From: Tolypeutes matacus
Lineage: Eukaryota; Chordata; Mammalia; Cingulata; Chlamyphoridae
Length of the DNA stretch: 64,000 nt
Reading direction: 5' to 3'
Assembly: GCA_026826555.1 (NCBI GenBank)
Contig: JAKSZT010053928.1
Span: 44,899,311-44,963,310, forward strand
Made by a program: the position numbers and the translations under genes. The stretch's first letter is position 1; each line of letters begins with the position of its first letter. Shown piece after piece: positions 9,314 through 21,225 of this stretch. The notes under the pieces are model-generated. The model had not been told where the DNA came from, did not search any database, and saw only the letters and a list, made by a program, of their open reading frames with translations.

Positions 9314-11375
9314 ACACAGAAACCGCAGGCCTGGGAACTCGGCTCGCAAATTCCCACAAGTTCGGGGCAACCCAGAGGCTCTTTCACGCGGAAGAGCTGT
9401 TCCTCATAGCAAGGAAGCCAATTGTTTCTCCTCCTACAGCAAGAAATATACTCTTGCCCTATATCACCAAGATTTCCTTTGGACTTCTGCCCTTCTCGTG
9501 GCTGCGCCCATGCAAAGGCTATCTCAGCCAGTTCTTGAGGGGTTCCTGCATCAATGCTCAAGACAGAGGAGACCCTAGTTGCCTCTCCCCACTGCCTTGC
9601 CACTCTCTAGGACAGGGAATGCAATTTAGACCCCCTGGCCAGGGACTGGCGAGTCTGAGAGAAAGAGGCTGGCTGTGCTTTTGGTGTGAATTACTCCTAC
9701 CCCTTGTAGGTGAGCAGTCAGGCAATATGATTAGCAGGCAGAATCCAACTTTCCAGACTTAAAGGCTTTACGTGCCTCTGGTTCCCATGAGGCAGAATCC
9801 TTCCTCGCCTCCACCCAGGCATTGGCATAATCCCCAAAGAAACTGAATGCCCCCAGGAAGAGGCCTGGCCCTGTGGTTCTGCCCAGAAAAATCTCTGCCC
9901 AGCTGCCCTCTGACACCAGGCAGGGTGCTGGGAAGTGGCAGACGGCTAAGGGAGCCCCGGCGTGAAGCATGGCCCTGAGCAGCGAGGCCACCCAAACCAC
10001 CAGCCCGGGGGGCACTGGTCACATTAACGGCTCACAACAGGGACACGCTAACCAGCAGGGTGACGTCAGGGGCTTCCTAGGAAACTCGCAAACTCACATA
10101 CAGTGTCGACCAAAGAAGCAATATGTTAAGTGTGGGGAGCTGGGAAACACTGGGAGGCAGAGCACAGGGGCTCCTGGGCTTGGAAGGTGGGGTCCAGCAT
10201 CCGACAAGGCCAACCTGTCCTTGGCTCATCCCCTCAGAATATTTGTGCTGGAAGTAAAAGCAGGGGTTAGACTCCCACCCCTTGCAAGACAGACACACCG
10301 GTGAGCATCTAGGACACAGATCTGTGACAGAAACTGCCCTGTTCCCCCAATGAACATCAAACTCGCTGAGAGACCCATTCCCTGGAACCTGGTGATTCAG
10401 ACATCAGAGGGCATACCACAAAAGGCCACCTGCTATCTGGGGTGGAACCACCTGTTCTTAGGGACCGACTTTACTCGTGTTCAAATCTCCGCTCCAAGAC
10501 AGCCCTCTTCAGAAGCTAAGGAACAAGACCTCCTAGCCCAAGAGGAGCTCTTCCAAGCCCTCATTTCTACTTTCCTTTAACAGCACTGGGGGGAGGGTGA
10601 ACTTTTCATCATAAAGTTAACAAACAAACATAAATTCCTAGATCCCACATTTCCTTTCTCAAGAATCTAAAATCATGGCCAAGGGGAGAAACACCAAGGA
10701 AAGGGGCAAAGCACCCCTGGCTGGGCCATCTGGACGAAACAGCACCTCCCCACCCCCCAGGCTGAGGGACGCATCTGCTCCTGAGCTGCACCTACAACAC
10801 CACGGAGTGTTTGCTTTGTCTTAAAAGCAAGATTGCACTTTGAGGAGCGCGGTCCCCTCAGTGGCCGTCCAGTGTGCCACCATCCCGCAGCACACCCTGT
10901 TCCCTCTCTCAGACAGGAATATTAGAGTGAAGGTAGATGATGACAGTGGGAAAGAAAAGAAGAAACAAGACTGATCAATCTCTCCTCTTCCCCCCTTGCT
11001 CCCCCTCCCTCCCTCCCAAATAAATATGTTAACGGGTTTAGGCATTTTCTCCTACAAAGTTCTTTCCAATCAGCTCGATTCCTCCTCTTGGTTTTGTTTT
11101 GTTTTAAATGAATCTTGAAACTATCCTGGAGCAGCTGCTCCTCGAAAAAGGAAAATGATGTTGGGACCAGGGAGAAGCCAGGCTCCCCAGCTGACTTCCA
11201 TTCTCATTTGGTTTTGGTGAAGACTCTGCTGGGATGCTCTGACCACAGGAGTGATCCCACAGGGAAACCTTTCGACCAGAAAGTTCAGGTGAGGGCGGGG
11301 GTCCCCAACAGTCTCTGCCCCGTGGCCTTGGAGCCGCTGTCTTCCCCACTGAGTCCGCCTCTGCCGGGGCAGCTG

Positions 11376-11574
11376 CTATAGGCAGTCTTTACAGAGAGCC
11401 GCCTGGCCCTTGGTGAAGTCCCGGCAGGGGCAGATCCTCTGGTGTCGGGGGTGGGCACCGGCACAGCTGAAGAGCAGGAGGTCGCCTTGGAACACACAGT
11501 GTTTGTTCTTGTGGTCAAAGGAGGGTACCAGGATGTCCTTGGCCAGCTCGGAGGTTTGGCAGATCACCTGATAC
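11376..11574 (-). CDS. MGAT5: MGAT5 last coding exon (residues ~677-741)
   Basis: Encodes the C-terminal end of alpha-1,6-mannosylglycoprotein 6-beta-N-acetylglucosaminyltransferase V, a Golgi type II membrane enzyme. It adds a beta-1,6-GlcNAc branch to complex N-glycans using UDP-GlcNAc. The exon completes a Lys codon split across the intron, then reads 65 residues from YQVICQTSELAKDILVP to ALCKDCL and a TAG stop at 11376-11378. Cysteines in HCVFQGD, LLFSCAG, CPC and CKDC form the disulphide-rich C-terminal region of the family. The acceptor on the - strand is 'ctctctctccag', with AG at 11576-11575. The length and ending agree with the 741-residue human enzyme. The large 3' UTR follows directly. 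Confidence 0.97.
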
Positions 11575-11689
11575 CTGGAGAGAGAGAAAGGCACGTGGGT
11601 TAGAGATGAAGGGGAAGCACCTGTCCTCACCTCCTGCAGGCCGCATGCTCTATTCCCCTGCTTTAAGACATGAAATGGCACCCACCCTC

Positions 11690-12130
11690 TGACCCAGCCG
11701 TTCTCTACGTCTGGGAATCCAGCCTGGAGAAAGGAGGATGAGGGCAAGGATGTGTGTGCAGGAATATGTGTTCAAGCCTACTTAGTGAAGCATTGTTGGC
11801 AATGGGGAAAAATGGGAAAAACTGTGAGAAATACTCACCAAGAGGGGAATGGCTGAATAAATCATGGGGCACCTGTGCTTTTGGAGTTCTGTGCAGCCAG
11901 TCCAAAAAGAATGAGGTAGAAATGCATACACCAGCAGGGAGAGATGTCCTTGAGGAAGGCAATTCGCAGAACAGGATGACAATGTGACAACCTTGTGTGT
12001 GTGTAAAGAGTCGAGACAGCTACACACTAAACTGGAGTGACTAAAGTGATAACAATGGTTATTTCTGAGGATTGAGATGGGGGCAAAGATGTGCATTATT
12101 TAAAGATGTTTTAAAAGTATGTTTAAGTTT
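11690..12130 (+). mobile_element. Degenerate L1 3' fragment
   Basis: Phrases such as 'ggaatatgtgttcaagcctac', 'agcattgttggcaatgggg', 'ggctgaataaatcatggggc' and 'gataacaatggttatttctgagg' are those of an old L1ME/L1MC-like 3' end. It is heavily diverged and non-coding. Confidence 0.6.
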
Positions 12131-12624
12131 TTTGATAATAGCTTGAAAAGTTTCCCTTAGGTAGCTTTTGCTCCCACCCCAAAGAAAGCAGTTGAATGGT
12201 TCCCTGGGAGAAGGTGCTGCACCTTCAACTCACTGGATTTTTGCAGCCACCTTTCAGCCATGGCAGCAGCAGCCCCCCTCAGGCTGAAGGATGTGCAGAG
12301 CGGGGGTCTGAATCCAGGTCCCTCTAATCCCAAGCCCTGAGCTCCTGCTCTTCTGCCATCTTCTCTTCTGACCACTGGATTCCCTGTGGGCTGAGGAACC
12401 TTGTAGCTTTGCCCTCTCAGGCTGGGACCCTGGCTTGGGAGGAAGGGGGTTGCAGATATTCTGGATGCTCCTGTTTGCCACAGCGTCAGCCTCTTACCTC
12501 AAAGAGGAGCTGAGTATCTTTTCCTCTGGCCTGGCTTCTGCCAGTACAAGGCAGCCTCACCCAGTGTCCACCCAGATGCCAGGTGGGAACCATCCTGCAC
12601 TGAGCTCCCAGAGGATGGTGCAGG

Positions 12625-12800
12625 CGATATGACAGACCTGGGTTTGAATCTTGTGTCAATAATCTCTTATAAGCCATGGGACCCTGGACAAATGACTGAA
12701 CTTCACCACAACTCAGTTTGCTCCTCTGTAAAAGGGGTATAAATGATCCTTAACCCATAGGCAAGGTACAGGAATTAATGTTTATAGAGCACCGGGCGGC
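12625..12800 (+). mobile_element. MIR element
   Basis: 'gacctgggtttgaatcttg...atgggaccctggacaaatgactgaact...ctcagtttgctcctctgtaaaagggg' in pieces is the 5' tRNA-derived half of a MIR. Confidence 0.75.
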
Positions 12801-13061
12801 CTGCAGCTGTATAATAAATGGTAAGTCTTATCATCACAGTCACCCCTCCCCACAGGCCACCCTGGTGGGCGCTGGAGGGGCCGCCCAACCTTTCCTCCTC
12901 AGCCCTGCTGTGTGAATTCACACACATGCCAACCGTTTCCCATTTCATTCAGGGAAGTCTCTCCTTTTGCTCACAGGGAAGCCATCAGGATGGGGAACTT
13001 GGGCTTTCCTGCTGCTTCTGGAAAGCTTCCAGATGTCTGGGAGAAGAATATCATTCCCCTT

Positions 13062-13463
13062 TGTGATAGTTAGGTTAATGTGTCAACTCAGCCAGGCAAC
13101 GGTGCCCAGTTGTCTGCTCAAGCAAGCACGGACTTTAATCATCAGTGAGTTGATTACATCTATGGCTGATTACATCTGTAATCAACCAGCAGCAATGAGA
13201 GCTATCTCATCCAATCAGCTGAAGGCCTTAAAAGGAAAAGTGAGCTCAGCATTCAGAGAGAGAATCCCCGTCTCTACTTCGGATAGCCAGCCTCTCCTGG
13301 GGAATTCAACAAGGACCTTCATCTGTGTCTCTGGCTTGCAGTCTGCCCTGTGGAAGTTGTACTAGTGTATCCCCACAGTTGCATGAGACAATTTTATAAA
13401 ATCTCATACTATTTACAGATATCTCCTGTTGGTTCTGTTTCCCTAGAGGAGCTGGCTAACACA
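13062..13463 (+). mobile_element. Solo LTR-like element (402 bp, TG...CA)
   Basis: Begins TGTGATAGTTAGG and ends CTGGCTAACACA. CCTT stands directly before and after it (13058-13061 and 13464-13467), as a short LTR-type target duplication would. Internal 'ggttaatgtgtcaactcagccagg' and 'tctcctgttggttctgtttccctag' belong to a repeat common in xenarthran genomes (recollection). An ERVL/MaLR-like LTR is my best guess. There is no coding capacity. Confidence 0.5.
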
Positions 13464-14606
13464 CCTTCTTACTCTATCCCTTCTTCCCTTCCTGCAGCTC
13501 ACACATTGCCTGGGCCCTGCCTCTCCGCACCAGTGTTGCTCTGGCTCCTGCCCAATCTTACCTGAAAGGCCCAAACAGCCTGGGGAGCTCAGGTGCCTTC
13601 TGGGCTTCCCTGCCCCCCCCCACCCCAGAGCCTCAGCTCCTCTGGCACATGCTAATTAGCCTGCCAGCCTGGGGGTGCCTGCTGGAGGGCAGCACTGTGC
13701 CCCCTCTTATCTGGCTACTGCAGTCCCCAGGGGAGCTCTGCAGCTTATCTAAATATCCAACATCTCTGGTCTCCCTGTGCAGCTGGGAAAGGGTGGGGCC
13801 AGGAAGGGAGAAGACAGGAAGTGCAAGTTTGTGGATTTCCTAAAATTCAGAGTTTGGGGTAACCTGGTCATTCACACGAGACCCCCATCTGTCCCTACCA
13901 GCCAACCTGGAGCGAGAGGGACATCCAGAGTTCAACCGTGACTGCCACATCTACATATGGAATGAGTCCTTGGGACACAGGCTTATTCTGATGTGATCCA
14001 TTCATTTAGGTCTGTTGTAGCAGCTTCTATGTCTAGCTCTCGCCACCTGCCTGGCACACTGCTAAATGCGAGTGTGGACTTCTCTACAACAAGCCTTAGA
14101 CCTCACGGCAATGGAGTGTGAATGCTAGGAGCTATGAAAAAGCTAAAAACTCTACTGCTCCCTCCTGGACCGCCTGTGCTCAAACCCTGGAGAGCCACCT
14201 TGGCTGCTTCACCAGCACATCAGTGGAGGCTACAGCAGATAGCGCCAGCCCAGGGACACAGGACAAGGAGCACCAGAAAGCGGCTCAGGTAGCGGATGCT
14301 TCCAGGTATCACAGGTGAGACTGCGATGCAATTCCACAAGGTTCAACAGGTATGGAGCTGCGGGCACATATGGAGCTCCTTCCAGGCCCCAGGGAGCGCT
14401 CCCTTTTGTGTAAGTGCAGGTACTGTCACACGGCCCCAGGCAGGTGGTAAGACTACCCATCACCCGTGCTTGGTATATGCGAAAGTCACCCTAGAGGTGA
14501 GGCCTAACAGCATGTAAAGCACAGGCGCCCCCCATCCCTGTGGGATCCCCTGCCTTTTCAGGGCTGTGCAAATCTATTCCTGCCATGTTTCTCTGAGGCA
14601 GCTGTC

Positions 14607-14755
14607 ATGCAAACATACATACACATTCATTCACACTCACATACCCTTACACACTCATGTACATGCCCACACTTTAATGCACACACACATGCACACTTTC
14701 ACACCTTCATACTCACACATACCCACCTACATGCACATACTCAACATACTTGTTT
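14607..14755 (+). repeat. Imperfect CA-rich low-complexity tract
   Basis: Mixed repeats of 'cacatacaca', 'cactcacat' and 'cacacttt' with almost no G. It resembles a decayed CA microsatellite. The two short frames across it are artefacts of base composition. Confidence 0.8.
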
Positions 14756-16262
14756 AGAGACTTGCTTCTGCAGGTTCCTGACTGACTTCTTCCAGCTGGC
14801 CTAAACAGCTTTTCTTAGAGGACGGGATTTGGGGTTTCTGGTGCTCAAACCTCAGTTCATATTTTATAGTTATTTTTTTTTAAAAAAAGGATCCATCCCC
14901 CTTGCCCTGGGACCACCTACTTCCTCGCCAGCAGTCACATCCTGCAGTCTGGGGAAGGGCCAGGGCAGGCTGAGAACCCTAGGCACTAGAGCTGAGAACA
15001 GAGGCTGCCCATTCCCACCCCAGATCCACCAAGTCCTGCCAAAGCTCCGCCGTGGCCACTGGACTCAGGCCGATCTCTCTCCCCTTAGGAGCCAAAGCAC
15101 TCAAAGTCCAGACTTCACAGTTTAGAATTCTTCTTCAAAGAGAAACCCCCAAATGCCAATATTTCAAGGTTTTAGAAGATGCAGCTTCAAAATGGGGCAA
15201 AACTGAAAAACGGTTTTCACATCAGCAGGGGTTCCTATTCATCGAGTTGAGGTTTCCCCCACTGGCCCTTCCCAGGGTCTCTCTGCTGTCTAGCACCCCT
15301 GGCCTGTCAAGGTAGAGTCTTTGTACAGAGGACAGGTCACCCCTAAAGTATACCTGCTTTGTGGCAGGGGTTTGCTCTGCCCCGAGCACAGAGGAGCTCA
15401 AGAACTGGTTGCTTGATAATTGCGGGCTCAAGAAGATAGTGCAGGTTGCTCACGAAGGGCTCATTTTATGTGATTCACTAAATTAGTACTATACGGCAAG
15501 ACAGGTGGTTCTTAAAACCGTGGACATCCAAGGCTAAAAGGCGCTCCAGCTTGACTCAGAACCAGGCCCCAAGTCAGAAAGGAGCACCAGCTTGTAGGCA
15601 ATTGCTAATTGGCCAAGATTACCTCTACAAGGAGAAGCACTTAAGAGACTGCTAGAAAGCTGGGGCTTTCCAGCATTATCAGGTTTTACAAATGCCTGAG
15701 CAAGTTATTCAGTAGGCCTCTTCTGTTCAGAGAATTAATTTCAGACAACTTTATTGCAAACTTAGCATTCATTCCAGCCTCCTTGTAAGAAAACATACAT
15801 GTCCATGGTGGGGAGGGGGCGAGCAAGCCATGCCTAGGGGCCTGGCCAGAGGACTGCCCATGTCAAGTTCCTCTGCTCTGGTGGGCTCTGGATGATGCAC
15901 GGAACTAGAGGAGGAGACCATGGATGGGGATTGGCTTGTCCAGACTCCACTAGGCAGCTGAGCCTGCCCCACTGCCTGAGGCTTTCTTGAAGAGGGGTCC
16001 ATTCTCACCTGTCTTCAGCTGAACTCTATGTCACTGTTACCCAGGATGTTCCCATTTTCCAGATGAGGAAACTGATGGAACAAGGAAACCTGCCACTTGC
16101 CCAGAGTCAGCTCCCCTCCTGCCTGCCCTCCACTCCCCCCAGGATCTACACTATTACCTGGAGGTAGGCTGGCCATGCAGGGCCCTGGGCTAGCTCTGGC
16201 CATGCCCTGTGTATTGTAACTGGGTGTTAGGGGCTGAACTGTGTACCCCCAAAAGACATGCT

Positions 16263-16510
16263 TGGGATGTGGTTCAAGCAGTTGAGCGCCTGCTTCCCAC
16301 ATGGGAGATCCCGGGTTTGGTTCCCAGTGCCTCCTGAAAAAACAAAACATAAAAACAAACAAGCAAAACAAGTGAAAAAACCAACTAGGGAACTGATGTG
16401 GCTCAGTGATTGAGTGCCAGCTGCCCACATCCTTGGTCCTGGTACCTCAAAAACAAAACAAAACAAAACAAAACAAAACAAAACAAAACAAAACAAAACA
16501 AAACAAAACA
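16263..16510 (+). mobile_element. DAS-type SINE dimer with (AAAAC)n tail
   Basis: Two tRNA-derived units. The first is at 16263-16345 ('tggttcaagcagttgagcgcctgcttcccacatggga' region, box B near 16314-16325). The second is at about 16385-16446 ('gatgtggctcagtgattgag'). An A-rich linker joins them and a pentanucleotide tail follows. 'acatgct' before and 'acatatgct' after suggest a target duplication inside the host LTR. Confidence 0.75.
16449..16510 (+). repeat. (AAAAC)n microsatellite
   Basis: About 12 units of AAAAC forming the 3' tail of the SINE; likely to vary in length between individuals. Confidence 0.95.
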
Positions 16511-18438
16511 TATGCTCAAGTCCTAACCTCCAGTCCCATGAATGTCACCTTATTTGGGAATAGGGTCTTCTTTGAAGATGTGATTAGCTAAGATGAGGCC
16601 AATTGGGATTAGAGCGGGTGCGAATCCAATAGGACTGGTGTCCTTATAAGAGTGGAGAACTGGAGACAGGGGGAGAGCACCTTGTGACGATGGAGGCAGA
16701 GACTGGAGTGAAGCACGTACAAGCCAAGGAACGCTAAGGAATGTTCTGAGCACCGGAAGCTAGGAGAAGGCAAGGAAAGATTCTCCCTACAAGTTTTAGA
16801 GAGAGCGTGGTCCTGCCAACACCTTGATGCCACACAGGCTCCAGAACTGAGAGTTAGTAAACTTTGTTTTAAGCCGCCTGGTTTCTGATACTTTGTTACA
16901 GCAGCCTAGGAAAGGAAGGCACAGCCAAGAGCCCTGACTCCTGCAGGGCCAGGAAAGAAGCTCCGCTGTCAGGAGTCACATTGGGTTCCATTCCTAAGAG
17001 GCGGCTTCTCCAGTTTCTTCTTCCAGAGGTGGGGCAGGGGCTAAGAGCAGATGAAACTGAGTACATAGCCCCTTAGTCTGCACCCAGTCAATTTAGACTT
17101 TTAGTACAAACAGAGATACTTGGGGTTCTCAAAAAGCCTCTTTGCTACTGAAATGTTTGCAAGAGGGGCCAGTGGAAAGCCTATACTAGAATGCTGGAAT
17201 GTCAGGATCTGTGCTGTGAAGATGGTGGAAGCTTCCAGAACCAGTATAGGCATTCCATGACCAGCAGACCACCAAGCTTTGGTGGCTGCAGAGAGGGGTG
17301 CCACACTGAATGCACTCTTCTGTGCTTTTGTTTTCATGGTAGAATCAAGGTAGCCTCTAAGCCTAGTCTTCAGGTGAAAAAGAACTGGAAAAACGGCATC
17401 CCCCACAGCGCTATGCAGGAGCAAGATGCTAGCAGCCACAATCTCATCACAAAAAGGGTTTTATATCACAGTTGAAAACAATACGATTTATGGGAGGGTC
17501 CAGGCCAGATTAGACCACCATGGACAGATACCGCAGCAGCCAGCAGTTCTCTCTAACAGGGTGTGAAGCCAGAGCCAGGGACAAGCAAGCAGGAAGCCCT
17601 GAGTATACCCCATTCCTTAAACATCCTCTTCAAGATGGCATGACTTGTGGCTTGAATATCTACTGAGATGATTTATTGGCAAGTCTCCTGGGAAAAAACA
17701 CCGAATGCATAGTTTTGGGTGGGGGACCTAGTAATTAAGCAGTACGTGAACCAGGGTTGGGTGTGATAGAAATTGGGAGGAAAGATTTAGCACTGATAGG
17801 GGTCATGAGTCAGAGACCAGAATAAACCTCACCCAGACATTTGGGAACTACAAATGCCAAACTTGAAATGCCAGGGGCAAAGGGAAATGAACGAGAATAG
17901 AACTGACCAGTGCAAAAGGGGATGTGGCTGCTGGAGCCGAAGGAGGCTCTTAGGATACAGAGTGGGCAGTTTTGTGCCAGCTCCTTGCTATATTCCTCAT
18001 TCCTTTCTGACTCTAGGGGTGTAGGCTGGCACAGAGTCCCTGCACTGCTGGACTCTGCCGGGGCCATCTGGGGAACCAGCTGCTGCCTGGGACCTCGGGG
18101 CTGGTTAGCTGCTCTGTGGCCTCCTCAGTTCCCACAGTTCTTAAGCTAAGTATTAGAAAACTGAACAGCACCCACAATCCCCAAGCCCAGATAAGGCATT
18201 ATTTATGGGAATATAACTGCCCTGTTCTCAACCCACTGTTGGGATGACTGACCTCATCCTACCTAACAATAAAGATGCTGGGCCAACACTCTCATGGGAG
18301 TCATATAGGGACCTGCTTTCCTTCCCACATCCTTTCACCAAAAGCCTGCAAACCTGGAAATCCAGACCAACACATCCTGTACCCAGAAGGAGAGACCAAT
18401 CCAGTGGAGGCTACCCTCCCTGCCTCCCAGGCACTTAC

Positions 18439-18596
18439 TTCAGCACATCCTTGTCCTTGTTGAGGTGCTGGAAGAAAGACGGCTCACAGATGAGTTGGTT
18501 CTCCTGGCACACCTGCTTGCAGGACTTCCCAGGCTCAGCAAGCTTCACCTGCAGGGCGCTGAGGGGTGGCCACATCACCTGCCCATGGCAGAAGTC
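18439..18596 (-). CDS. MGAT5: MGAT5 coding exon (residues ~624-676)
   Basis: Begins at a codon boundary with DFCHGQVMWPPL and ends VL plus the first two bases of Lys (158 bases, phase 0 to phase 2). It includes SCKQVCQENQLICEPSFFQ, part of the cysteine-rich C-terminal region of N-acetylglucosaminyltransferase V. The acceptor on the - strand is 'ttcttctag' (AG at 18598-18597). The donor is GTAAGT (18438-18433). The frame passes into the last exon without a break. Substitutions against the human sequence as I recall it are few and conservative. Confidence 0.97.
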
Positions 18597-18704
18597 CTAG
18601 AAGAACAAGGAAGCCATGAGCTGAGGAACCAAGGAGGCAGCTGGGTGTCCAGTGCCACCAGGTAATCCTGACAATGCGAGGGACCCCTCTGTGGAAGAGC
18701 AGGG

Positions 18705-18880
18705 AAGAGGAAGGGCTCAGAGTCAGATAGACATGGGTGGGAGTTGCGTTCAGGGAGAACACATCATTGGGCCAGTACTTAACCCTTTAACCACTAGTTT
18801 CTTCAACCTCAAAATGCGGACAACAGTATCTCCCACTGAGGGCTTGAGGCTGAGAGGTAGTCAGTGAAATGGCTCATCAG
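18705..18880 (+). mobile_element. Degenerate MIR
   Basis: 'ccagtacttaaccctttaaccac...agtttcttcaacctcaaaatgcgg' in pieces fits the middle of a MIR. The match is weak but has the expected order. Confidence 0.5.
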
Positions 18881-19809
18881 TAAACAGGGCCTATTCATCA
18901 TCATCGTCCTCAACAACTATGCAGCTATTCAAAGCCTCTGCCCTTGAAGGCCCATCATGACCAGCTGTTCTGGTTTGCTCCAGCTTCCCTTTGCTCTAAC
19001 TTCAAAGACATTTTAAGTCCTTGTCTACATTTAGCAGTGGCCTAATGTGACACTGTTTCATGAGCACTAGTTCTATTTTCATGGCAGGATTTTGACTTTG
19101 GGAGGTGACGGATCACACCAAGGAATCTGCAGGCATCACTGACAGAACTCAACATGGCATTTGAAAATGACAGTGCTCTACTAGTGCCACCATTGGAGAA
19201 ATACTCTGAGCAAGGTGTGATGAGATATAATGTAGCATGGCTCCCACTGCATGGAGGGGGATGATGAAGGAGGGGGTGCTCAGAATGGGTCAGGGTCAGG
19301 CATGTCCAGGACTGAGAGGGAGTACAGGACACCAGCAGGTCCAAGGAAGACATGTGGGTGAGGAGAGAGGGTTGGGGACCAGCAAGCCACTTATGGAACA
19401 TGATGAAAGTTCAGCGTGGTTAGAAAGCGAAGCTGAGGTGGTAGAAGAAAGAGTGGGTGAGGGCTGGGGGAAATGGCAGGATGAGGAGATAGAAGCTATC
19501 TCTGGCCTGGGGCCCCAAGTTTCATTTTAGCTGTGCCCAAAGCAAGCACCAGTGATGGGAACTCATGCATCACTGGCACTCAGGGTTGGCTCTGTCTGCA
19601 CATTTGTCAGGGGAACCCTGACAAATTTCCTCAGAATCCCTGTCATGGGAAGGGGCGGGGAACCAACCTATAAAAGGTGCTATCTGCACAGGCTCCCCAA
19701 AAAGCCTAGATGACTCCCTTGGGTTTTTCATTTAGTTCCTTTTGGGGTGGGATGGCCCTCAGGAGCACCCAGTGGTAGTTAAGGTGGTAGTTAAGCCTCC
19801 AGGCTCAGA

Positions 19810-20235
19810 GTTTCACAGACATACAGGGACACACGTGCAAATCAAATCCACAGAAGCATGTTCACAGCAGTTTTGTTAGTGCACCCAAGCAAAAGACACT
19901 AAGTCACCTAAAGGCATTCACAAGGACCTGTTAAATACAAACACAACCAGAAAATGAGGCACACATACCATACTGAGAAGTGAGAAAAACAGGGTGAAGC
20001 TTCTAGGTGTACACCCAAAAGCACCGAAAGTAGGGACTCAAATGGAAACTTGAACACCAAAGTTCCTAGAAGCATTATTCATAAGGGCCAAAAGGTGGAA
20101 GCCAACCAAGTGTGCATCAATGGAGGAATGGATAAACAAAACATGGAACATACACACAATGGGATAGCCTTCAGCCATAAAAAGGAATGAAGATCTGGTA
20201 TATGCTACAACATTGAAGAACCCTGAACACCTGTG
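19810..20235 (+). mobile_element. L1 3'-end fragment (L1M type)
   Basis: 'gtacacccaaaagcaccgaaag', 'cattattcataagggcc', 'ccaagtgtgcatcaatggagg', 'gccataaaaaggaatgaag' in order. This is an old sense-strand L1 3' portion. Confidence 0.8.
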
Positions 20236-20264
20236 AAAGTGACCTTATTTAGAAATTTTAAAAA

Positions 20265-20485
20265 ATCTTTGTAGTGTTAAAATAAATAAAACAAAATAAA
20301 GCTATATGGCTAAGAGATTTAAAATGAGGTTGGGAGGTCACTCTGGGGGTGGTTACTCTTAGGCAAGTTGCAGCCAGATGTTAGGAACTGTGGAAGTATG
20401 CAAAGCCTCAAGCAACAAGGTTCCCCCAAACCCTAAGGACTTCTGGACACCACAAACGCTCCACAAGATAGAGCACTCAGTTAAC
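20265..20485 (+). mobile_element. Fragment of the xenarthran repeat also seen at 33.5-35.7 kb
   Basis: 'atatggctaagagatttaaa', 'gttgggaggtcactctgg' and 'gttactcttaggcaag' align in order with the - strand of 34570-34660 ('gtggctaagagacttcaaag', 'gtcgggaggtcatcccag', 'taactcttatgcac'). It is a second, diverged and opposite-strand copy of that family. Confidence 0.6.
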
Positions 20486-20492
20486 TATCTAA

Positions 20493-20698
20493 CAGGGGTT
20501 CTTAACCTTTTATTGTTCCATGGACCCCTTTGCCAGTCAGGTGAAAACCACAGGCCCTTTCTCAGAATGTAGTGGCAGATAGTTTTATGACACTCAACAT
20601 CAGAGGTCTGAGAAAATAAACACAATAAGTTGATTTTTTTCAATTCAAGTTCATGGACACCTGAAATCTTTCCACAGACCCCTGGTTAAAACCCCCTG
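20493..20698 (+). mobile_element. Non-autonomous hAT DNA transposon, copy 2
   Basis: 5' terminal repeat CAGGGGTTCTTAACC (20493-20507) and a 3' GGTTAAAACCCCCTG-like end (20684-20698) flank 'ttccatggacccctttgccagtcaggtgaaaacc' in pieces. It is the same family and orientation as 2200-2391, and both copies share the internal phrase GCCAGTCAGGTGAAAACCAC. No clear 8-bp duplication remains. Confidence 0.75.
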
Positions 20699-20700
20699 GC

Positions 20701-20945
20701 CTAACCTGAAGGACAAATGGGTACCCCAAATATCCACCAACCACAAACAACTTGTCTAATCTTCTTTTCCTTTAAAAACCCTTGCCTGGAAATGACAAGA
20801 CAGGACATTTCCAATTTGGGTTGCTCCCTGAATCTGCATTCCCCAAATTGTAATTCTAAGACCCCAGATAAATGCCTTTGTTGCCTTGCAACTGAATTAG
20901 TTATTTCCCTGTTGACAGCAGCTGCAATCACATTAAGATGATGTC
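20701..20945 (+). mobile_element. Possible LTR 3' part of an old class I ERV
   Basis: 'cctttaaaaacccttgcctgg', 'gaccccagataaatgcctttgttgccttgc' in pieces resembles the R/U5 part of gammaretrovirus-like LTRs. No internal retroviral genes accompany it. The assignment is tentative. Confidence 0.35.
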
Positions 20946-21225
20946 ACAGTGGATGAGGATGGGCTCTAAGAAGGGGGAAATGTGGATGGAGACACAGACA
21001 CTCAGGGAGCAGACGGAGGCAGAGACTGGGATTACGCTGCAGCAAGCCATGGAATGTCTGGGGCTACCAGAAGCTGGAAGCTGCAAGGAAAGGTCCTCCT
21101 GTGGAGCTTCTGAGGGAGCCTGCTGACACCTTCATTTCCCACTCCAGAACTGAGAGAGAGTACATTTTCTGTCGTTTTAAGCCAGTTTGTAGAGGTTTGT
21201 TACCAAAGCCCCAGGAAACTAAGGC
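20946..21225 (+). mobile_element. MaLR-like LTR, 3' part
   Basis: 'ggaggcagagactggga', 'cagcaagccatggaatg', 'ccactccagaactgagag' and 'gttttaagccagtttg' follow the same order as in 16680-16920. It is a truncated sense copy. Confidence 0.6.

Larger units (their letters stand above)
5670..11375 (-). other. MGAT5: MGAT5 3' UTR (about 5.7 kb)
   Basis: Continuous from the stop codon at 11376-11378 to the polyadenylation signal at 5688-5693. A 3' UTR of several kilobases is usual for MGAT5 (recollection). The region is poor in interspersed repeats: I see one MIR core (7190-7265). It also holds a C13/A9 run (8346-8367), which is U9G13 in the mRNA, and three CTCF-like motifs (6670-6683, 9233-9247, 9295-9313). 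Many short frames occur on both strands, but none resembles a known protein. I cannot exclude internal polyadenylation sites or an unannotated spliced intron. Confidence 0.75.
16225..16921 (+). mobile_element. MaLR-like LTR interrupted by a DAS SINE
   Basis: The left part (16225-16262, '..gggctgaactgtgtacccccaaaagacatgct') and right part (16511-16921, '..atgctcaagtcctaacctccag' to 'tttgttacagcagcctagg') make one continuous LTR-like repeat with a SINE inserted after its first ~38 bases. Related sequences lie at 20946-21225 (sense) and 49087-49556 (antisense). I recall this as an ERVL-MaLR (MLT/MST-like) LTR. It has no gene content. Confidence 0.6.
11575..18438 (-). other. MGAT5: MGAT5 last intron (6.9 kb)
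   Basis: Phase-2 intron (AA|G). It contains an L1-derived fragment (11690-12130), a MIR (12625-12800), an LTR-like element (13062-13463), a CA-rich tract (14607-14755) and a MaLR-like LTR split by a DAS SINE (16225-16921). Positions 12131-12620, 13464-14600, 14760-16220 and 16925-18438 show nothing I recognise. Confidence 0.9.

Noticed and set aside
13672..13700. Fourth CTCF-like motif (CTGCTGGAGGGCAGCACTG)
   Set aside because: The GGGCAGC part fits, but the upstream half departs from CCASYAG at several positions. Too weak to list.
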